Below, one piece after another: positions 25,136-34,079 of a DNA stretch of 64,000 nucleotides. Below the pieces are notes generated by a model. The model saw nothing but the letters and a program-made list of their open reading frames with translations. It was not told the DNA's origin and searched no databases. The position numbers were made by a program, and so were the translations under genes. Source of the stretch: Oligosphaera ethanolica (lineage in GTDB: Bacteria; Verrucomicrobiota; Lentisphaeria; Oligosphaerales; Oligosphaeraceae). The first letter of the stretch is position 1. Each line of letters begins with the position of its first letter. The DNA is taken from positions 5,616,227-5,680,226 of the forward strand of contig NZ_JAUSVL010000001.1 in the NCBI RefSeq assembly GCF_030814695.1, read 5' to 3'.

Positions 25136-26692
25136 ATGAAGAGAAAGTTCGCTGAACTCTTGATGGTCTTGAAAAGCCTGTTATCCCGCTCCAACGTCAA
25201 GTCGGAGCTTGCAGATAGGACCGCAGCCTGCAGACTGGACTTTGGTGGTGGGATTATGCTTGACTTCGTCTTCGTACTTCCTGGCAAGTTTCTGATGGGG
25301 TCTAAAAACAATGTCTATGGTGGCAAACCGGTTCACGAGGTGGAGATCACCCAGCCCTTCTACCTGGGGGTAACGGAGGTGACACAGGCGCAATGGGAGG
25401 CGGTGATGGGGGCGAACCCGAGTTACTTCAAGGGGGCGACGTTGCCGGTGGAAAATGTCTCATGGGAAGATTGCCAGGTGTTCATTGAGAAGCTCAATGG
25501 CAAGGGCCTCGGCACCTTCAGACTTCCGACCGAAGCCGAGTGGGAGTATTCCTGCCGGGCCGGCACGACCGGGGATTACACCGTAAAAATGGACGAAATG
25601 GCTTGGGTCCGTAGGAACATCGGTGATACTACCAGTCCGGTGGGCACGAAGGAACCCAATATTTTGGGTCTTCACGATATGCTCGGGAATGTGTATGAAT
25701 GGTGCCAGGATTGGTATGCCCCTTACAACCAAGACAAGCAAACCGATCCCAAGGGTGCTGCCGTTGGGTCTCTCCGCGTCGTCCGGGGCGGCTGGGGCGG
25801 CTGGGGCGACACTTATCTGTCCAGCCGTATGACGTACCGCTGCGGGAACTCTCCGGCGGGGCGGGATAACCTTTTAGGCTTCCGCCTCGTTAGGGAGCGT
25901 GCAGAGGGCACCGGGGTCGTTGTCAATTCGGAGCGTGCAGAGGGCACCGGGGCCGTTGTCAATTCGGAGCGTGCAGAGGGCACCAGGCCCGTTGTCAGGT
26001 TGGAGTTTGAACAGGGCACCGGGGCCGTCAGCCTGGACCTTGGTGGCGGGGTTATTCTTGTTCTTGTTCTCATACGCCCGGGGAAATTTATGATGGGGTC
26101 TTGGAGAGCGATTCATGGGAGTCCGGAACACGAGGTAACAATCTCGCAGCCGTTCTATCTTGGCAAGTATGAAGTGACCCAGGCGCAATGGCAGGCGGTT
26201 AGGGGCTCAAACCCGAGTAAGTTCAAAGGGGCGACGTTGCCGGTGGAATGCGTCTCATGGGACGATTGTCAGGAATTCATTGAGAAGCTCAATGGCAAGG
26301 GGCTCGGCACCTTCCGGCTGCCGACGGAAGCCGAGTGGGAGTACGCCTGCCGAGCGGGCATAACAGATAATTACACAAGGGATCTTGACGAAATGGCTTG
26401 GCACTATAACAACAGCGGCAAGATGACGCATCCGGTGGGTATGAAGAAGGCGAATCCATGGGGCCTCTATGATATGCTCGGAAATGTCATGGAATGGTGC
26501 CAGGACTCGTACGTCGACTATAGACAGGAAATGCAGATTGATCCCATAGGCACTTGGGGGTTCGACTGTGTCCTTCGGGGCGGCTGTTGGTTCTTCTCTC
26601 CCATATACTGCAGTGCGGCATTCCGCGCCGCAGCTCAGCCTTGCTCCAGGAGCGACTTTCTTGGCTTTCGCCTCGTCATGATGGTTCAGTAG
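25136..26692 (+). CDS. FGE/SUMF1-domain protein, two domains
   Basis: 518 residues with two FGE domains (about 35-255 and 300-518). They are joined by a linker with three imperfect copies of ERAEGTGxVVNS. Each domain shows MGS, VTQAQWxAVxG, FRLPTEAEWEYxCRAG, the GNVxEWCQD motif and GFRLV. The first domain has no cysteine at either catalytic site (RGGWGGWG and following); the second keeps only the second one (RGGCWFFSPIYC). The N terminus lines up with the lipoprotein signals of its neighbours, but the cysteines are replaced (LLSRSN). It may therefore be membrane-anchored by the hydrophobic stretch or not exported. It begins behind GGGGGG/GGATG-type spacing. Confidence 0.85.
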   Translation: MKRKFAELLMVLKSLLSRSNVKSELADRTAACRLDFGGGIMLDFVFVLPGKFLMGSKNNVYGGKPVHEVEITQPFYLGVTEVTQAQWEAVMGANPSYFKGATLPVENVSWEDCQVFIEKLNGKGLGTFRLPTEAEWEYSCRAGTTGDYTVKMDEMAWVRRNIGDTTSPVGTKEPNILGLHDMLGNVYEWCQDWYAPYNQDKQTDPKGAAVGSLRVVRGGWGGWGDTYLSSRMTYRCGNSPAGRDNLLGFRLVRERAEGTGVVVNSERAEGTGAVVNSERAEGTRPVVRLEFEQGTGAVSLDLGGGVILVLVLIRPGKFMMGSWRAIHGSPEHEVTISQPFYLGKYEVTQAQWQAVRGSNPSKFKGATLPVECVSWDDCQEFIEKLNGKGLGTFRLPTEAEWEYACRAGITDNYTRDLDEMAWHYNNSGKMTHPVGMKKANPWGLYDMLGNVMEWCQDSYVDYRQEMQIDPIGTWGFDCVLRGGCWFFSPIYCSAAFRAAAQPCSRSDFLGFRLVMMVQ

Positions 26693-26950
26693 TCCTTGCC
26701 GTCCTTCGCCGTGTCGCGCGGCGTTGCCGCGTCCCGGCAGGGGCGGCAAAGCCGCCGCAGTGGCAATCCGCGGCAAGCGGCGGCAGGGGCCAGGAACGAC
26801 ACCCCAAGACGAGGAGCGGCAGGCTCGCAATCGATTTAGCCCCAGGCACGCAATAGTGTTTACCCAGTACGACGTTGCTGATGTCGAATTCAAGGGACAG
26901 TCAGTTAATCAACTGTTATCACAATGAACGCAACAAAAGGGGGCTGGACG
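26693..26950. repeat. Intergenic repeat following FGE genes, copy 2
   Basis: Nearly the same sequence as 24,879-25,133, including the GGCGGC-AAA-GCCGCC hairpin and the CAGTTAATCAACTGTTATCA block just before the next start. This supports duplication of gene plus spacer as a unit. Confidence 0.75.
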
Positions 26951-29737
26951 ATGAATAAGAAGTTAGCTGTATTGTTGATGATCTTGGCAAGCCTGTTTTG
27001 CTGCTCCTGTAGAAAATCGACGATCAGTGTGGACCTTGGTGGCGGGGTTGATGGCATCTGGGCACGCAGCCTGGACCTCGGTGGCGGGGTTATGCTTGAT
27101 CTCGTTCTTATACCGCCAGGCAAGTTTCTGATGGGCTCCGAATATAGTGAAGATGATGAGCAACCGGTTCACGAGGTGACGATCTCACAACCCTTTTATC
27201 TTGGCAAATATGAAGTGACCCAGGCGCAATGGGAAGCGGTCATGGGCTGGAAACTGAGTGAGTCCAAGGGGCCGACGTTGCCGGTAGATGAAGTCGCATG
27301 GGGGGATTGCCAGCTGTTCATTGAGAAGCTCAATGGCAGGGGCCTCGGCACCTTCAGACTTCCGACCGAAGCCGAGTGGGAATATGCATGCCGAGCTGGT
27401 ACGACTGGCGATTATGCCCGCGAATTTGACGAGATGGCGTGGCACGCCGATAACAGCGATAGTGGTCCGAATCCGGTGGGCACGAAGAAGCCAAATCCCT
27501 GGTGGTTATATGACATGCACGGCAATGTGTTGGAGTGGTGTCAGGATTGGTATGCCCCTTACAGCGAAAACCAAGAAACCGATCCAAAAGGTGCTGCCGT
27601 CGGCTCTCTCCGCGTCGCCCGTGGTGGCGACTGGAGCGACTCTTACGCTGCCTCTCGCTCGGCGAGCCGCAGCGGGCGCGAACCGTGGAGCAGGAGATAT
27701 CTTGGCTTCCGCCTCGTGAGGATGTGCATTGTCGAGGGCGACACTGAAGAGGCAAAGCAGATGAAACGCATCGCCAAAGAGGCGTGGCAAGAGGCGAGGC
27801 AGAAGAAGCGCCTCGCCGAAGAAGCAGAGCAGGCGGAGCGCCTTGCCGAAGAAGCAGAGCAGGCGAAGCGCCTCGCCGAAGAGGCGGAGAAGAAGAGGCA
27901 GCTCATCGCCAAATGGATGCCGTTCCGCGCGCAGGCGGCGGAGCATAATGCGGTAGTGGCGGGTGAGGAAGTCGTGAACACGATTGGGATGCGTTTCCGC
28001 CTGATTCCCGCCGGGACGTTCCGCATGGGCTCGGAGAAGGGATACGACTATGAAATGCCCGTTCACGAGGTAGAGATCACCCAGCCCTTCTACCTGGGGG
28101 TAACGGAGGTAACGCAGGCGCAATGGGAGGCGGTTATGGGCTCAAACCCGAGATATAGCAAGGGGGCGGCGCTGCCGGTGGCATGCGTCAAATGGGCGGA
28201 CGCAGTGGCCTTCTGCGAGAGGCTGTCGGCGAAGGAAGCGTGGGTGAAGTACCGCTTGCCGACTGAGGCGGAATGGGAATACGCCTGCCGGGCCGGCAGC
28301 CAGCAGGAATACTCCTGGCACTGGTCGGGTGAGTTCGAAGACGAGATTGGGATCGACGACTATGCGTGGTATGGCGGGAACGCCAGCGACGCAACGCACG
28401 AGGTCGGGACGCTGAAGCCCAATCGCTGGGGACTCTATGACATGCACGGCAACGTTTCAGAATGGTGTCAGGACTGGGCTGGGCCATGCAGCCAGGACAG
28501 GCAAATCGATCCCAAAGGAGCTGTCAGTGGGGATCAACGCGTCTTTCGGGGCGGTAGCTACTTATGCCCTTCCGGAGACTGCCGTTCGGTGGCCCGACTA
28601 AGGATGGAGCCGCATTACTGGGGCGTCAATCTGGGCTACCGGATCGTAGCGATGGGCCTTGTACAGGGCGATACCGAAGAGGCAAGGCAGAAGATGCGCC
28701 TCGCCGAAGAGGCGTGGCAGAAGATGCTCCTCGCCGAAGAGGCAAAGCGGCAAGAAGAGCGCCTCGCTGATGAGGCGTTGCAGCAGAAGCGCAGGGCCGA
28801 AGAGGCGTTGGAGCAGAAGCGCAAAGCCGAACAGGCGTTGGAGCAGGAACGCAGGGCCGTAGAGGCGTTGCAGCTGGAACGCAGGACCGAAGAGGCGTTG
28901 CAGCTGGAGCGCATCGCCAAATGGGAGGCGTACCGCGCGCAGGCGGCGGAGCATAATGCGGTAGTGGCGGGTGAGGAAGTCGTGAACACGATTGGGATGC
29001 GTTTCCGCCTGATTCCCGCCGGGACATTCCGCATGGGCTCGGAGAAGGGAGACGACAACGAAGGGCCTGTCGACGAGGAAGCAATGTCCCATTTCTTCAG
29101 CGAAAGACCTGAGCACGAGGTAGAGATCACCCAGCCATTCTACCTGGGGGTAACGGAGGTAACGCAGGCGCAATGGGAGGCGGTCAGGGGCACAAATCCG
29201 AGTTTTTACCGGGGAGCGGCGCTGCCGGTGGATTGCGTCAGTTGGGCGGACGCAGTGGCCTTCTGCGAGAGGCTGTCGGCAACAGAGACGGGGGTGACGT
29301 ACCGCTTGCCGACTGAGGCGGAATGGGAATACGCCTGCCGGGCCGGCAGCCAGCAGGAATTCTCCTGGCACTGGTCGGACGAGCTCGAAGGCGAAATTGG
29401 GATCGAAGACTATGCGTGGTATGGCGGGAACGCCAGCGACGCAACGCACGAGGTCGGAAAGCTGAAGCCCAATCGCTGGGGGCTCTATGACATGCACGGC
29501 AACGTCTGGGAATGGTGTCAGGACTGGGCTGGGCCATACAGCCAGGACAAGCAGACCGATCCCAAAGGCGCTGCCGGTGGCCCTTTCCGCCTCCTCCGGG
29601 GCGGCGGCAACAACTATCTCCGGGGCGGCGGCAACAACTATTTGTCCTGGTGCTACCGCTCGGCGGCCCGACTTGGGCGCAGGCCGTTGTTGGGGGACAT
29701 CAGTATTGGCTTCCGGATCGTGAGGGAGGTTCCATAG
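26951..29737 (+). CDS. FGE/SUMF1-domain lipoprotein, three domains with coiled-coil linkers
   Basis: About 928 residues from the ATG at 26951 (MNKKLAVLLMILASLFCCSC), a lipoprotein-like signal behind AAAGGGGG. Three FGE domains (bases about 27,075-27,720, 27,950-28,655 and 28,950-29,737) are separated by Ala-Glu-Arg-rich coiled coils (RLAEEAEQAKRLAEEAEKKR; RAEEALEQKRKAEQALEQER). Domain 2 keeps both FGE cysteines (RGGSYLCPSGDC), domain 1 none, domain 3 one. Domain 3 also has an in-frame duplication, RGGGNNYLRGGGNNYL. The likely role is a surface or periplasmic binding protein; domain 2 alone could still be an enzyme. The ATG at 26924 is a longer alternative start. Confidence 0.85.
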   Translation: MNKKLAVLLMILASLFCCSCRKSTISVDLGGGVDGIWARSLDLGGGVMLDLVLIPPGKFLMGSEYSEDDEQPVHEVTISQPFYLGKYEVTQAQWEAVMGWKLSESKGPTLPVDEVAWGDCQLFIEKLNGRGLGTFRLPTEAEWEYACRAGTTGDYAREFDEMAWHADNSDSGPNPVGTKKPNPWWLYDMHGNVLEWCQDWYAPYSENQETDPKGAAVGSLRVARGGDWSDSYAASRSASRSGREPWSRRYLGFRLVRMCIVEGDTEEAKQMKRIAKEAWQEARQKKRLAEEAEQAERLAEEAEQAKRLAEEAEKKRQLIAKWMPFRAQAAEHNAVVAGEEVVNTIGMRFRLIPAGTFRMGSEKGYDYEMPVHEVEITQPFYLGVTEVTQAQWEAVMGSNPRYSKGAALPVACVKWADAVAFCERLSAKEAWVKYRLPTEAEWEYACRAGSQQEYSWHWSGEFEDEIGIDDYAWYGGNASDATHEVGTLKPNRWGLYDMHGNVSEWCQDWAGPCSQDRQIDPKGAVSGDQRVFRGGSYLCPSGDCRSVARLRMEPHYWGVNLGYRIVAMGLVQGDTEEARQKMRLAEEAWQKMLLAEEAKRQEERLADEALQQKRRAEEALEQKRKAEQALEQERRAVEALQLERRTEEALQLERIAKWEAYRAQAAEHNAVVAGEEVVNTIGMRFRLIPAGTFRMGSEKGDDNEGPVDEEAMSHFFSERPEHEVEITQPFYLGVTEVTQAQWEAVRGTNPSFYRGAALPVDCVSWADAVAFCERLSATETGVTYRLPTEAEWEYACRAGSQQEFSWHWSDELEGEIGIEDYAWYGGNASDATHEVGKLKPNRWGLYDMHGNVWEWCQDWAGPYSQDKQTDPKGAAGGPFRLLRGGGNNYLRGGGNNYLSWCYRSAARLGRRPLLGDISIGFRIVREVP

Positions 29738-30083
29738 TCCTTGCCGTCCTTCGCCGTGTTGCGCAGTCTTGCCGCGTCCCGGCAGGGACGGCGCAGCAGC
29801 AGCGGCAGGGGCGGCGCAGCAGCCGCGGCAAGGCCGCGGCAAGCGGCGTCAGGGGCCGGGGGCGCCAGCTCCAAGACGAGAATCAGCAACACACTGTCTA
29901 TGCTGCCCCAAGCAGGACATGACACAGAAGTACTTTATCAACAATCATTTTTCATCACCGGAATTCGCACATAACGATTTTTGAGATCAACACAAGTATA
30001 ATTATTACGGATTTTTCGTGACCCCGAAACAGAGTCTAGGTGATATCCGCTGATCCTGGTAATCAAACAGAAAGGTCAATACG
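29738..30083. promoter_or_regulatory. Spacer with FGE-gene repeat remnant and a possible promoter
   Basis: The first 190 bases are a third, diverged copy of the FGE spacer with GGC/GCA-rich expansion. The second half is AT-rich and holds a perfect TATAAT at 29,997-30,002, about 80 bases before the DUF4062 gene; no good -35 box pairs with it. The first gene of the DUF4062 pair probably has its own promoter here. Confidence 0.4.
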
Positions 30084-33000
30084 ATGGGCCTCTGGGAAAT
30101 AATCTTCGGCAAAAAGGGCGATCCGGCTTCTTCGTCGGCACAATCAAAGCCTTCACAGGCGTCGTCCGCTGGCGGCCGTCCTTCATCGCCGGCTCCGGCT
30201 CACCCTGCGCCAAGCCTCTCATCTGCTGCTCAGGCGGACGCCCAGACCGACCGCCGCATCCGCGTCTTCATCTCCTCGACTTTCCGCGACATGATGCGGG
30301 AGCGCGACGAAATGATGGCCCATACCTGGCCGCAACTCCGCCGACTCTGCCAAGAGCGCCAGGTGGAGTTCGTTGAGGTGGATCTGCGCTGGGGCGTCAC
30401 CGAAGCGCAGAGCACCCGCAAAGAGACGCTCAAGCTCTGCCTGGATGAGATCCGCGCCTGCCGGCCATATTTCATCGGCATCCTGGGCGAGCGCTATGGG
30501 TGGACGCCGCCCGCCGCCGCCTTCACGCCCGACTTGCAGGAAGAGCAGCCCTGGGTCGGAAAACTCAAGGGCCGGAGCGTCACCGAAATGGAGATTCTCC
30601 ACGGCGTGCTGAACAATCCCAAGATGGCCGGCCGGGCCTTTTTCTACTTCCGCGATCCCGCCTATGCCCATAGCCGGGGAGCCGACTTCCTCTCCGAGAC
30701 TCCCGCCGATGCCCAGAAACAGACTGACCTAAAGGCGGTCATCCGCACCGCCTGCACGGCGAAGAACATCCCCCTGCTGGAACCCTACGCCACGCCCAAG
30801 GAATTGGCGTCCCAGGTTCTGACCCAACTCTCCGCCGCCATCAATGCCCAATTCCCGGCCGACCAGCTTCCCGACTCGCTCGCCCGCGAAGCCAACAGCC
30901 ACGAGGCCTACGCCCAAAGTCGCCGCCGCACCTACATCGGACGCCCGGAGTATTACCAGCGTCTGGACCGGCATGCCGCAGGCGATGGCGGCCCGCTCAT
31001 TCTGCTGGGCGAGTCCGGCAGCGGCAAGTCCGCGCTCCTTGCTAACTGGCTCAAGCATTGGCGCGATGCCCACAAAAACGACTTCGTTTTCCAGCACTAC
31101 ATCGGCAGCACCGCCGACAGTGCCGACCACATTTCCTTGGTCCGCCGTCTGGCGCAGGAAATCAAACGCTGGACGGGCGACCCGGATGAAATCCCTGCCA
31201 AACCCGAGGAACTGCTGCGTGACTTTCCTCTCTGGCTCGCCAAGGCCAGGGCCAAGGCCCAGAAGGATGGCGTGCGTTGCATCCTCGTGCTGGATGCCCT
31301 CAACCAGCTCCAAGACAAAGACCAGGCCCATTCGCTTCATTGTCTCCCGGAACATTCCTTCAACGGCCCACTGCGGCTGTTCACCTCCACCCTGTCCGGC
31401 GCGGCTCAGGCGGCCGCCGAAGCCCGCCGGTGGGAGAAACTGACCGTCGAGCCCCTGAACCCCACCGAGCGCGATGGCATGATCAACCATTACCTCGCCC
31501 GCTACGGCAAGAAACTGGATGACCGTCACCGCCGGATCCTGATCGCCGCTCCCCAGACCGCCAATCCGCTCTATCTGAAGATCGTGCTGGATGAACTGCG
31601 CATCACCGGCACCTTCGAAGGGCTGGAGGCCCGCATCCGGGAATATCTGGCCGCCGCCGACATCCCCGCGCTGTTGGGCAAAGTCCTGGCCCGCTGGCAA
31701 CGGGATTACAACCGCGACTGCCCCAATCTGGTCGGGCAGACCCTGGGCCTGATCTTTGCCGCCCGCCGGGGATTGGCGGAATCGGAACTGCTGGAGCTGC
31801 TCAAACCCGCCGGCCAGCCCCAACTCCCCCAGGCGCTCTGGTCGCCCTTCCGCGCCGCGGTGGATGAGTTTCTCATCAGCCGCGATGAGGTTCTGACCTT
31901 CGCCCATGACTACCTCCGCCTGGCCGTGGAGCAGGCCTTCGCCAACGACCTGGACACCCTCGACGCCCTACGCCTGCGGCTAGCCGACTACTTCGAGCCG
32001 CTGCCGCCCACCCGCCGCACCTGCGACGAACTGCCGTGGCTGCTGGACCAGACCGAATCATTTGTCCGCCTGCGCGCCTGTCTGCTGAATATTGGCCGAT
32101 TTCTGCTGATTCGGGAGCGCGAGGGTCAGCAAGGAACCGAGCTTTCGGGCTACTGGGTTGCGCTCAAGGAAGAACGCGCCATGGGCCAGCCCTACCTGCA
32201 GTCCTTCGATGCTTGGGCTGGAGGCAAGGGTGAAACCACCGCCGTCTCCTACGCCGCGAATGAACTTGCCCTTTTCCTCCATCGAGCCGCGCTTCATGCG
32301 GAGGCCGAACCCCTTTATCGGCGCGCCCTCAAGATCGATGAAACGAGCTACGGGGAGAACCATCCGAACGTCGCCGCTAGCCTCAACAACCTGGCGGTTT
32401 TGCTCCAGGTCACCAACCGGCTCGCGGAGGCCGAACCCCTGATGCGCCGCGCCCTCAAGATCGATGAGCAGAGCTACGGGGAGAACCATCCGGACGTCGC
32501 CGCTAGCCTCAACAACCTGGCTCAGTTGCTTAAGGCCACCAACCGGCTCGCGGAGGCCGAACCCCTCATGCGGCGCGCCCTCAAGATCGATGAAACGAGC
32601 TACGGGGAGAACCATCCGGACGTCGCCATTCGCCTCAACAACTTGGCGGGGTTGCTTCATACCACCAACCGGTTCGCGGAGGCCGAACCCCTGATGCGGC
32701 GCGCCCTCAAGATCGATGAGCAGAGCTACGGGGAGAACCATCCGGACGTCGCCAGAGACCTCAACTACCTGGCGGCTTTGCTCCAGGTCACCAACCGGCT
32801 CGCGGAGGCCGAACCCCTGATGCGCCGCGCCCTCAAGATCAATGAGCAAAGCTACGGGGAGAACCATCCGAACGTCGCCGCTAGCCTCAACAACCTGGCT
32901 CGGTTGCTTGAGGCCACCAACCGGCTCGCGGAGGCCGAACCCCTTTATCGCCGCGCCCTCAAGATCGCTGAGCAGAGCTACGGGGAGAACCATCCGGACG

Positions 33001-34079
33001 TCGCCAGAGACCTCAACAACCTGGCTCAGTTGCTTCAGGCCACCAACCGGCTCGCGGAGGCCGAACCCCTCATGCGGCGCGCCCTCAAGATCGATGAAAC
33101 GAGCTACGGGGAGAACCATCCGGACGTCGCCATTCGCCTCAACAACTTGGCGGGGTTGCTTCAGGCCACCAACCGGCTCGCGGAGGCCGAACCCCTGATG
33201 CGCCGCGCCCTCAAGATCGATGAGCAGAGCTACGGGGAGAACCATCCGGACGTCGCCAGAGACCTCAACAACCTGGCTCAGTTGCTTCAGGCCACCAACC
33301 GGCTCGCGGAGGCCGAACCCCTGATGCGCCGCGCCCTCAAGATCGATGAGCAGAGCTACGGGGAGAACCATCCGGACGTCGCCAGAGACCTCAACAACCT
33401 GGCTCAGTTGCTTAAGGCCACCAACCGGCTCGCGGAGGCCGAACCCCTGATGCGCCGCGCCCTCAAGATCGATGAGCAGAGCTACGGGGAGAACCATCCG
33501 GACGTCGCCAGAGACCTCAACAACCTGGCTCAGTTGCTTCAGGCCACCAACCGGCTCGCGGAGGCCGAACCCCTGATGCGCCGCGCCCTCAAGATCAATG
33601 AGCAAAGCTACGGGGAGAACCATCCGAACGTCGCCGCTAGCCTCAACAACCTGGCTCGGTTGCTTGAGGCCACCAACCGGCTCGCGGAGGCCGAACCCCT
33701 GATGCGGCGTAGCGTGGAGATCGTCCTCAACTTCACCCGTGCCACGGGCCATCCACACCCGCACTTGCGGGGCACGTTGGGCAACTACGCCAACCTACTT
33801 AAAGCGATGGGCAAGCCGGAGGACGAGATTCTATCCACAGTGGCAGAATTGACCGAGCGCTACGGGGTCGATCTTGGAGGAGCAGGCGAGCAGACCGGAA
33901 GCGGCCCCTCGCCCAAACTGCTCGCCGTGCTTAATGAGATCATGCGCGATCAGTCAAAGCTGCAGGAGATCGCCGCTCGACTCCAACGCGACGATCCGGC
34001 CCTGTTCCAGGAACTGCTCGCGTTCATCAAGAGCCAGCAGAATAGAAAAGGCCTTGTCGAAAGAAGGAGAAAATCATGA
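30084..34079 (+). CDS. DUF4062-NTPase-TPR protein with homogenised repeats
   Basis: 1,331 residues. The Pro/Ser-rich N terminus is followed by DUF4062 (IRVFISSTFRDMMRERDEM from about residue 58). Next is a NACHT/STAND-type NTPase with P-loop GESGSGKS (about 309-316) and Walker B ILVLDALNQL, then a helical region. Eleven almost identical 42-residue TPRs (bases 32,298-33,683) and one degenerate copy complete it. The plan resembles nephrocystin-3/TEP1-like proteins and bacterial STAND sensors. In these the repeats hold the protein inactive until a signal is bound, and the N-terminal domain is the output. The effector activity of DUF4062 is not established. It overlaps the next gene by four bases (ATGA) and follows the FGE genes on the same strand. 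Confidence 0.88.
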   Translation: MGLWEIIFGKKGDPASSSAQSKPSQASSAGGRPSSPAPAHPAPSLSSAAQADAQTDRRIRVFISSTFRDMMRERDEMMAHTWPQLRRLCQERQVEFVEVDLRWGVTEAQSTRKETLKLCLDEIRACRPYFIGILGERYGWTPPAAAFTPDLQEEQPWVGKLKGRSVTEMEILHGVLNNPKMAGRAFFYFRDPAYAHSRGADFLSETPADAQKQTDLKAVIRTACTAKNIPLLEPYATPKELASQVLTQLSAAINAQFPADQLPDSLAREANSHEAYAQSRRRTYIGRPEYYQRLDRHAAGDGGPLILLGESGSGKSALLANWLKHWRDAHKNDFVFQHYIGSTADSADHISLVRRLAQEIKRWTGDPDEIPAKPEELLRDFPLWLAKARAKAQKDGVRCILVLDALNQLQDKDQAHSLHCLPEHSFNGPLRLFTSTLSGAAQAAAEARRWEKLTVEPLNPTERDGMINHYLARYGKKLDDRHRRILIAAPQTANPLYLKIVLDELRITGTFEGLEARIREYLAAADIPALLGKVLARWQRDYNRDCPNLVGQTLGLIFAARRGLAESELLELLKPAGQPQLPQALWSPFRAAVDEFLISRDEVLTFAHDYLRLAVEQAFANDLDTLDALRLRLADYFEPLPPTRRTCDELPWLLDQTESFVRLRACLLNIGRFLLIREREGQQGTELSGYWVALKEERAMGQPYLQSFDAWAGGKGETTAVSYAANELALFLHRAALHAEAEPLYRRALKIDETSYGENHPNVAASLNNLAVLLQVTNRLAEAEPLMRRALKIDEQSYGENHPDVAASLNNLAQLLKATNRLAEAEPLMRRALKIDETSYGENHPDVAIRLNNLAGLLHTTNRFAEAEPLMRRALKIDEQSYGENHPDVARDLNYLAALLQVTNRLAEAEPLMRRALKINEQSYGENHPNVAASLNNLARLLEATNRLAEAEPLYRRALKIAEQSYGENHPDVARDLNNLAQLLQATNRLAEAEPLMRRALKIDETSYGENHPDVAIRLNNLAGLLQATNRLAEAEPLMRRALKIDEQSYGENHPDVARDLNNLAQLLQATNRLAEAEPLMRRALKIDEQSYGENHPDVARDLNNLAQLLKATNRLAEAEPLMRRALKIDEQSYGENHPDVARDLNNLAQLLQATNRLAEAEPLMRRALKINEQSYGENHPNVAASLNNLARLLEATNRLAEAEPLMRRSVEIVLNFTRATGHPHPHLRGTLGNYANLLKAMGKPEDEILSTVAELTERYGVDLGGAGEQTGSGPSPKLLAVLNEIMRDQSKLQEIAARLQRDDPALFQELLAFIKSQQNRKGLVERRRKS
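32298..33683 (+). repeat. Eleven 126-bp tandem repeats encoding TPRs
   Basis: Each unit encodes AEAEPLMRRALKIDEQSYGE and a further 22 residues ending TNRL. Many units are identical over long stretches of DNA, including third codon positions, and whole multi-unit blocks recur (for example units 3 and 7, and 5 and 11). This indicates recent expansion or gene conversion. Array length is expected to vary between strains. Confidence 0.95.

Noticed and set aside
24135..29737. Complete diversity-generating retroelement
   Set aside because: FGE folds are common targets, but there is no reverse transcriptase, accessory gene or template repeat in the window.
28598..29842. 414-residue minus-strand ORF rich in Leu, Arg and Pro
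   Set aside because: Antisense of the coiled-coil linker and third FGE domain; composition mirrors the coding-strand repeats.
32298..33683. CRISPR array
   Set aside because: Units are contiguous 126-bp coding repeats with no unique spacers.
32058..33764. 568-residue minus-strand ORF opposite the TPR array
   Set aside because: It is the antisense of the 126-bp repeats: open only because the repeat has no stop in that frame. The plus-strand TPR protein has clear domain support.
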